Assembly (NCBI GenBank): GCA_003762615.1
Contig: RIAZ01000011.1
Span: forward strand, 62,001 to 126,000
Direction of reading: 5' to 3'
Source of the DNA: Muribaculaceae bacterium Isolate-037 (Harlan)
GTDB taxonomy: Bacteria > Bacteroidota > Bacteroidia > Bacteroidales > Muribaculaceae
Length of the DNA stretch: 64,000 nucleotides
Shown: positions 59,217-64,000 of the stretch, piece after piece
Position numbering within the stretch: position 1 is the stretch's first letter
How the letters are laid out: each line of letters begins with the position of its first letter
Notes under the pieces: model-generated
Databases searched by the model: none
What the model was told of the DNA's origin: nothing
What the model saw: only the letters and a program-made list of their open reading frames with translations
Translations under genes and position numbers: made by a program

Positions 59217-60236
59217 ATGACATCAACAACAATATCTACGCATTTCAAGCATTTATACATCATTGGGAATGGTTTTGACATTCACCATAGTATTAACAGC
59301 AGCTATTCAAATTATCGTAACTGGCTTGAAGAGAACGAGCCGGACATATATTCACAGTTATGTGACTTATATGGCGTTTCAACAGATGAGGATGAAGCCC
59401 ACGAATGGTGGAGTGATTTTGAGAACATGCTTTCAGAGATAGACCTCTATGATTATGTTGAAAATGTTGTGGTTGAAAATTATCCAGACTTCTCAAGCGA
59501 TGATTTTCGAGACAGAGACTACCACGCTGCAGAATTTGCCGCTGAGAATGAACTGGGGGCTTTAATATATCACATAAAACGTACTTTCAATGCCTGGATT
59601 GCTTCTCTTGACAAAGCTGACAGCACAAAACGGATCCACCTTGAAAGAGAAAACTCCTTATTCATAACTTTCAATTATACCCGGACATTAGAGGATTTGT
59701 ATCGGATACCAGATGAGCAGATTGTGCATATACACGGTATGGTTGGAGAGGACGAACTTATTTTAGGACATGGCAAGAATTATGCAGAGTTGAAAGAGGA
59801 ACTGGAGATAGCACAACCACAACCTCCTGCAGACTTAGATGAATACGAACTGCAAGATTGGTATTCGTCTCATAGCGATTTTATGACACAACAGACACAA
59901 GAAGTTGCGATCTCACAAATAGCTTTTTTGCAAAAGGATGTAGAACAGATTATATCGGAAAATCACTCTATTTGGAATAGTCTTGGAGAAGTTGAGACAA
60001 TCCATGTATTTGGATTTTCATTTTCCGGCATTGATACACCTTACCTGAGTACAATCATCAGACACATAAATACGGATAAGGTCAAATGGGAAATCAGTGC
60101 TTTCTCAAATCGAGACAGAGAAAAAGCACAGACATTTATGATTGATGCAGGGATTAAAGAAAATTTGTGGGCACCATTGGTTGCATTATGCGATGTGCAG
60201 AAATACAAACAACTATCGTTATTTGATGATTTATAA
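59217..60236 (+). CDS. AbiH-family abortive infection protein
   Basis: 339 residues. N-terminal LYIIGNGFDIHHSINSSYSNYRNWLEEN is the AbiH hallmark (a Rossmann-like GNGFD motif). Later come NSLFITFNYTRTLEDLYRIPDEQIVHIHGMVGEDELILGHGKN and IHVFGFSFSGIDTPYL. The FNYT and HGxxx-GHG pattern recalls SIR2-type NAD-handling folds. AbiH proteins give phage resistance by abortive infection; the mechanism is unknown. It has its own start region beyond the repeats and ends against a bidirectional terminator. Confidence 0.85.
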   Translation: MTSTTISTHFKHLYIIGNGFDIHHSINSSYSNYRNWLEENEPDIYSQLCDLYGVSTDEDEAHEWWSDFENMLSEIDLYDYVENVVVENYPDFSSDDFRDRDYHAAEFAAENELGALIYHIKRTFNAWIASLDKADSTKRIHLERENSLFITFNYTRTLEDLYRIPDEQIVHIHGMVGEDELILGHGKNYAELKEELEIAQPQPPADLDEYELQDWYSSHSDFMTQQTQEVAISQIAFLQKDVEQIISENHSIWNSLGEVETIHVFGFSFSGIDTPYLSTIIRHINTDKVKWEISAFSNRDREKAQTFMIDAGIKENLWAPLVALCDVQKYKQLSLFDDL

Positions 60237-60237
60237 T

Positions 60238-60286
60238 ACAATTCCCTGTCTTATTTTTCTGGTGGAAAAGTAAAACAGGGAATTGT
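60238..60286. terminator. Bidirectional terminator between abiH and the primase gene
   Basis: ACAATTCCCTGT (60238-60249) and ACAGGGAATTGT (60275-60286): 12-bp perfect stem, with T-rich and A-rich inner stretches that pair further. It serves the convergent abiH and primase transcripts. Confidence 0.75.
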
Positions 60287-60309
60287 TGTATCTGTATTGA
60301 GAATAAAAG

Positions 60310-61197
60310 TCAGGGACAAAAACGCTTGCCACGAAGAAAGTCGTTCAGGTCTTTGAAACCTTTGTAAACTCCTGATGCGTCATGTATTCCATCACGAGTT
60401 TCGTTGAGAGTATCCACAGCCCTGCGCCCGGCATCGTCATTGTCAAGGCAGCAGGTGACTGTCGGATAAGGGGTAAGCCATTTCATCGCCTTGCGGAGAT
60501 TGGAAACGGAGTTCAACACCACAAAATCCATTGTCTCAGCAAAGGGCGTGAAATCCGAACGGCGGCATAAGGTCATGTAGGACAGAAAGTCCATGAACCC
60601 CTCAAATACGGTACACAGTTCATTGCCACTACCCATTTGTATGAGCGACACATCTTTTTGTCCGACCGTCCCCTTGAAGAACGGATTTCTCACTTCATAG
60701 CCGCCCAGCACATTTCCGAAACCTATACCATAATAGTGTCTATGGCCAAGCGAGAAATGAATTTCTCTACAAAACTCCACGGCAACAGAGCTGTCTATGC
60801 CTCTGGAACCAAGATAGGACAGAAGTTTGTCATTGGTAAGCGGCTTTACCGTCACATCCCGGAATGTGCCAGCTCGTTCATCCTGCAATTCAGACGGAAT
60901 ACGTTCCCTGATGACAAGCTCCGCCGTGGTGTAGTTCTGGATATGCCGGATTACCTCCATGATGTCGTTGGTATTATACATCATCTTGCCAAGGTCTATG
61001 ATGTCACCGCTCTGCATTGTGGCGAGGTCGTACCAGCGGTTCTTCTTACGGCTGACCTTGAACGACGGATGTCGGTCCTCCCTGTACGGAGCATGGTAAA
61101 GCGCGTATGTCTGGTAATTGCGTACAGGGCGTATGCCTATCTTTTCAAGATAACCGATGATGTCGATTCGCTTGATTTCTCCGAAATTCACTGCCAT
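60310..61197 (-). CDS. Mobile-element DNA primase (CHC2-like N-terminus, toprim domain)
   Basis: 295 residues from ATG 61197; a TTG two codons upstream is in frame. N-terminus IDIIGYLEKIGIRPVRNYQTYALYHAPYREDRHPSFKVSRKKNRWYDLATMQSGDIIDLGKMM keeps the primase zinc-finger fold but lacks the Cys ligands. The toprim region has CTVFEGFMDFLSYM near 190 and CCLDNDDAGRRAVD near 240. It should make primers for copying the transferred strand. It is 2 bases from the RepA-like gene. Confidence 0.85.
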   Translation of the reverse strand: MAVNFGEIKRIDIIGYLEKIGIRPVRNYQTYALYHAPYREDRHPSFKVSRKKNRWYDLATMQSGDIIDLGKMMYNTNDIMEVIRHIQNYTTAELVIRERIPSELQDERAGTFRDVTVKPLTNDKLLSYLGSRGIDSSVAVEFCREIHFSLGHRHYYGIGFGNVLGGYEVRNPFFKGTVGQKDVSLIQMGSGNELCTVFEGFMDFLSYMTLCRRSDFTPFAETMDFVVLNSVSNLRKAMKWLTPYPTVTCCLDNDDAGRRAVDTLNETRDGIHDASGVYKGFKDLNDFLRGKRFCP

Positions 61198-61199
61198 GT

Positions 61200-62303
61200 T
61201 CAATTTCTTAATTCCGTTAGTTTGTTCTGCTCATATCTGTATTCACGGCTATCCTTGACGATGATGCCCTTTGACATAAGATGCTTCAACCACATCACAA
61301 ACGAGGTGCGTCCGCGCCTGTAGCCGGTTTCCGCATACATTTCCCACAATTTGCCGACCAACGCATTGTAGCCTTTTACCGGACCTTCGGCAAATACCTT
61401 GTCAAGAATCTCCTTGTGCTGCGATACGGTGATATTCTCGAATGTCACCCGTTCCTCTTCATCGCTGCTGAATCCCGGTATATCCTCCGGCAAACCGTCT
61501 TCATTGATACGGAAGGCAAAGTTTGAGAACTCCTTTTCCCTGGTTATCATCGGACGGACTTCGCTCACATCAGGATTTATCTCGCTTTTAATAATTTTCA
61601 TCACGGTCTCCGCCTTGTTGTTGAGTTCCGTTCCGATATGACCTCTCGTGTTGTCATCGCTCTTGTTAAGGTGCAAGACAGTATGAATGTGGATATTGTA
61701 CATGTTGGTCCACCGCATGAGGTCGTTGATTATCTCAACGGACTCTCCGGGAGAATTGATGTCATTGATAAGGTCACGGATGCCGTCGATAACAACGAAA
61801 CCGATCTTGTCATCAACTTCCAGAGCGGAGTCTATGATATTACGGCGTTGCTGTGGCGTGAACTCCCTGAGCATAAGGAAATCCAATGACGACACTTCAC
61901 AATCAGAGGGCAGTCCGGACATTCTGAGTATGCGGTGAAGCACCTTGAAACAATGCACGCGACTTTGCTCTGTATCTATATACAGCACCTTTGTCTTGCC
62001 TTCGGGCAGTTTAGCACGATAATGCAGCACTTCTTTCCCTGAAATCAATGCAGCGACTATCGCACTCACATTGAATGTCTTTCTTGATTTCGGCTTGCCT
62101 ACGGACGCGCTGAAATTGCCTACTGTTGCCACCGTGATCTCATCGACCGTCAGTATCTCCGGAGGAAAGACATAGCGGTCTGTGGCACGGATGCGGACGT
62201 ATTCAAGGAATTTCTTGAACTTATCCCGGTTGGCTTTTTCCTGTGGCGTCAGCTCCTTCTTTGCCGGAAATATCCTGTCGAATGGGATTTCTTCTATCTT
62301 CAT
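61200..62303 (-). CDS. RepA-like hexameric helicase/AAA ATPase of a mobile element
   Basis: 367 residues. RecA-type ATPase: Walker A SASVGKPKSRKTFN near 70 and Walker B IGFVVIDGIRDLI near 171, with VLYIDTEQSRVHC between. The C-terminal part (FAEGPVKGYNALVGKLWEMYAETGYRRGRTSFVMWLKHLMSKGIIVK) is a winged helix. It probably unwinds the element during replication. It overlaps the preceding HTH gene by 4 bases. Together with the primase it forms a replication module. Confidence 0.85.
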   Translation of the reverse strand: MKIEEIPFDRIFPAKKELTPQEKANRDKFKKFLEYVRIRATDRYVFPPEILTVDEITVATVGNFSASVGKPKSRKTFNVSAIVAALISGKEVLHYRAKLPEGKTKVLYIDTEQSRVHCFKVLHRILRMSGLPSDCEVSSLDFLMLREFTPQQRRNIIDSALEVDDKIGFVVIDGIRDLINDINSPGESVEIINDLMRWTNMYNIHIHTVLHLNKSDDNTRGHIGTELNNKAETVMKIIKSEINPDVSEVRPMITREKEFSNFAFRINEDGLPEDIPGFSSDEEERVTFENITVSQHKEILDKVFAEGPVKGYNALVGKLWEMYAETGYRRGRTSFVMWLKHLMSKGIIVKDSREYRYEQNKLTELRN

Positions 62304-62758
62304 TTCCCGGTCCCTTTCTTGGCTTTACGGTTTCCTTTGGATAAATCCGCCATGGTTTCGGCTGCCGCCCTGCGGTTCATCTCATGTTTGGAGTAGATGA
62401 CATTGCGACGAAGCACGTCATCAAGTTCCTTGCGCTCGATATAGATGAACTTGCCACGGGGCTTGAAATGGGTTATCTCCCTGTTGGAAGTCATAAGATA
62501 TATCTGGCTTTTTGATACCCCGATATATTCCGCCGCTTCTTCGACGGTAAGCATCTCACGGCACATGAAGAGCTTTGACTCCAGTTCCTTGAAATGCTCG
62601 AATATCTCACCGAGGTCGCCATAACGCTCCATGAACGCACAGATGGACTCGATACGCTGTACCGCCTCGTCAACAGTGCTTTCTCCCATTTTGGAGAGCA
62701 GATGGCTCACGTTTTCCACCCGTTGGAGAGTGGATATAAATTCTGATGTCATAACCAT
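62300..62758 (-). CDS. Helix-turn-helix (HTH_17/excisionase-like) protein 1
   Basis: 152 residues. A helical N-terminal half and an HTH_17 domain at about 68-115 (EMLTVEEAAEYIGVSKSQIYLMTSNREITHFKPRGKFIYIERKELDDVL), ending in a Lys/Arg tail. Such proteins bind ends or operators of Bacteroides mobile elements and control excision or replication. Overlap ATGA with the ATPase gene. Confidence 0.82.
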   Translation of the reverse strand: MVMTSEFISTLQRVENVSHLLSKMGESTVDEAVQRIESICAFMERYGDLGEIFEHFKELESKLFMCREMLTVEEAAEYIGVSKSQIYLMTSNREITHFKPRGKFIYIERKELDDVLRRNVIYSKHEMNRRAAAETMADLSKGNRKAKKGTGK

Positions 62759-62767
62759 TTCCTCCCT

Positions 62768-63106
62768 TTAATAATAGCACTCATGTTGTGGTTCTGTCTC
62801 ATTGATGAGGGCTGTTTCAGTCTCGATGTCCATGCGGGACTTCACCCATCTGTCAAGATCTTCCTTGTTGAAGAAAATGCGTCCGTTGGTCGGACGGCTG
62901 TGAGGAATGTCATATTTGCGCACCAGTTTATACAGGTGGCTCGGGGTGATGCCAAGATACAAGGCTGCATCCTCTACCGTAAACGTGCCCTTCAGATGGA
63001 AAAGCATCCCTATGAGCTGGTCAACACGCGACAACAATTTGTCGAGCTTGACGGAACACCGTTCTCCCCATTGGAAGTCAGTGACAGTTTGCTGTTGTTC
63101 ATTCAT
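62768..63106 (-). CDS. Helix-turn-helix (HTH_17/excisionase-like) protein 2
   Basis: 112 residues. HTH_17 domain at about 40-90 (GTFTVEDAALYLGITPSHLYKLVRKYDIPHSRPTNGRIFFNKEDLDRWV). It is related to protein 1 within the HTH only. Nine bases separate the two genes. A pair of this type commonly precedes the RepA-like and primase genes in Bacteroides mobilisable elements. Confidence 0.85.
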   Translation of the reverse strand: MNEQQQTVTDFQWGERCSVKLDKLLSRVDQLIGMLFHLKGTFTVEDAALYLGITPSHLYKLVRKYDIPHSRPTNGRIFFNKEDLDRWVKSRMDIETETALINETEPQHECYY

Positions 63107-63267
63107 TGTTTCTTTGCTTTTTTGATTCTACATTCAGAGCCGTCGCCCCACATGTTGAAAGCTTTCGACTGCAAAGGAACAATACAAACGGGTATTGAAA
63201 GCAATATTTTGAATGACACTTGCAAAGTCTCACTCAAAATATCACTATCACTTAAAGATTTGACCGT

Positions 63268-64000
63268 TTATTGGACATATTTCTCACGAATATGCTTCAT
63301 AAGGATGTCTATGTCATCCTTATGGGTGAATATGCCGTTACTCCTTGCACGGCTTAGTGCGGAAGAGTAATTTGAACGAGACTGTGGCTTGTTCTTTCCT
63401 TGCAGCAGGATGGAGCCGCTGCGTCCGAGGACTGTCTGCCAACGGTGGTTAATCAGGTTCATGGCACTGAGACAGTCGAAGAAATAGGAAATGCACATGA
63501 GATTTCCCGCAACCAACGGCATGTCCAGCGTACCGCTCATAAGGTCGTTCATCTCCTGTACCGTGACTTTCCTCTGGAAGAAACCGGCACCATTGGCACA
63601 ATCGGCAAGCAATGGCATATCTTCGGCTCTGATTACACAGGACAGCTTCAGTTCCGGCACTTGTCCGATATATGTCGTTTTGAATGTTACATGATCGGGA
63701 TTTTCGTCATCATGACTTTCGGTATAGACAAGGACTATCATCTTATCTATGTCCGAGACATCCAGGGAAGGTTCGGAAAAGAACCGTTTTACAAGATCGG
63801 CCCTTTCCTGCAAGAGGATACCAATGGCTCCCATTGCCTTGCGGTGAATGTTGTTGCCGGCTGCATCTTTTTCATCGGTATAATGATGACCGTCGAGGAA
63901 CTGCATAGCGAACACTCTCGGTGTCATTACACCTGTGACCACATAGTTCTGATACTCCCTGTGCGCTTCCAGCAACAGTTGGCGCAGGTAGTCCAATCCT
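63268..64000 (-). CDS. Conserved mobile-element protein, partial at the right edge
   Basis: At least 243 residues; the frame stays open to the window edge and the first possible in-window start is a TTG, so the N-terminus is missing. The visible part has a long N-terminal helix (LDYLRQLLLEAHREYQNYVVTGVMTPRVFAMQFLDGHHYTDEKDAAG), a central mixed region and a C-terminal SNYSSALSRARSNGIFTHKDDIDILMKHIREKYV. No motif I can name. A 161-base gap with no gene separates it from the HTH pair. Confidence 0.6.
   Translation of the reverse strand, partial: GLDYLRQLLLEAHREYQNYVVTGVMTPRVFAMQFLDGHHYTDEKDAAGNNIHRKAMGAIGILLQERADLVKRFFSEPSLDVSDIDKMIVLVYTESHDDENPDHVTFKTTYIGQVPELKLSCVIRAEDMPLLADCANGAGFFQRKVTVQEMNDLMSGTLDMPLVAGNLMCISYFFDCLSAMNLINHRWQTVLGRSGSILLQGKNKPQSRSNYSSALSRARSNGIFTHKDDIDILMKHIREKYVQ

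Overview
The window is a stretch of a Bacteroidales genome (Bacteroides, Parabacteroides or a near relative) that is mostly an integrative conjugative element (ICE) and its cargo. Three things point there: genes lack Shine-Dalgarno sites and are preceded by TTTG-N20-TAnnTTTG promoters; the conjugation genes are of the Bacteroidetes TraE-TraO type (DUF4133, DUF4134, DUF4138); and the peptide cluster resembles the GG-Bacteroidales radical SAM type. No tRNA, rRNA, CRISPR array or integrase was seen, so neither ICE end is placed.

Layout. 1-4937 (minus): ICE accessory operon (VirB5-like protein, bacterial PH protein, DUF3991/toprim protein, three conserved ICE proteins). 5183-5830 (plus): M23 endopeptidase. 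5897-7233: an intact IS4-family element with a target duplication. 7261-8553: an Abi_2-family HEPN gene preceded by a promoter and a small structured RNA. A second promoter-RNA copy follows, together with the last 74 bases of a deleted second abi gene. 8720-21534 (minus): polymorphic toxin operon: a secreted protein with a T9SS-like C-terminal domain, an SpvB/FG-GAP/RHS protein cut by one in-frame amber codon, the RHS tip toxin, and an overlapping probable immunity gene. 22096-24050: a TPR regulator broken by a frameshift. 24778-33480 (plus): a secretion/RiPP cluster with a DUF3244 protein, an aerolysin-like lipoprotein, a second lipoprotein, two 53-residue double-glycine precursors, a radical SAM/SPASM maturase, an outer-membrane barrel, a C39 peptidase ABC exporter and a short HlyD-N-terminus-like protein. 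33890-36503 (minus): TetR, stand-alone ketoacyl synthase III, TetR. 36726-56416 (minus): the conjugation operon from DUF4134 pilin-like proteins to the VirD4-like coupling protein and a GH24 lysozyme, with a DNA methyltransferase set between traM and traN. 56837-60236 (plus): AbiEi-like antitoxin, AlbA/HATPase protein with an 11-bp repeat tract, and AbiH. 60310-64000 (minus): primase, RepA-like ATPase, two helix-turn-helix proteins and one partial gene.

How it fits together. The accessory operon (start 4937) and the tra operon (start 56416) share an upstream element, TATAAGAC-N11-ACTTACTTTYATACTCT plus a distal AGAGTATGAT. This suggests one regulator for both and one element interrupted by about 31 kb of AT-richer cargo. 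The cargo is mainly conflict systems: HEPN/RNA unit, RHS toxin, pore-former/RiPP cluster and an AbiEi-AlbA-AbiH island. The most unusual part is the duplicated promoter-RNA unit around the Abi_2 gene. It looks like an RNA-antitoxin system in which one copy has been reduced to an orphan RNA.
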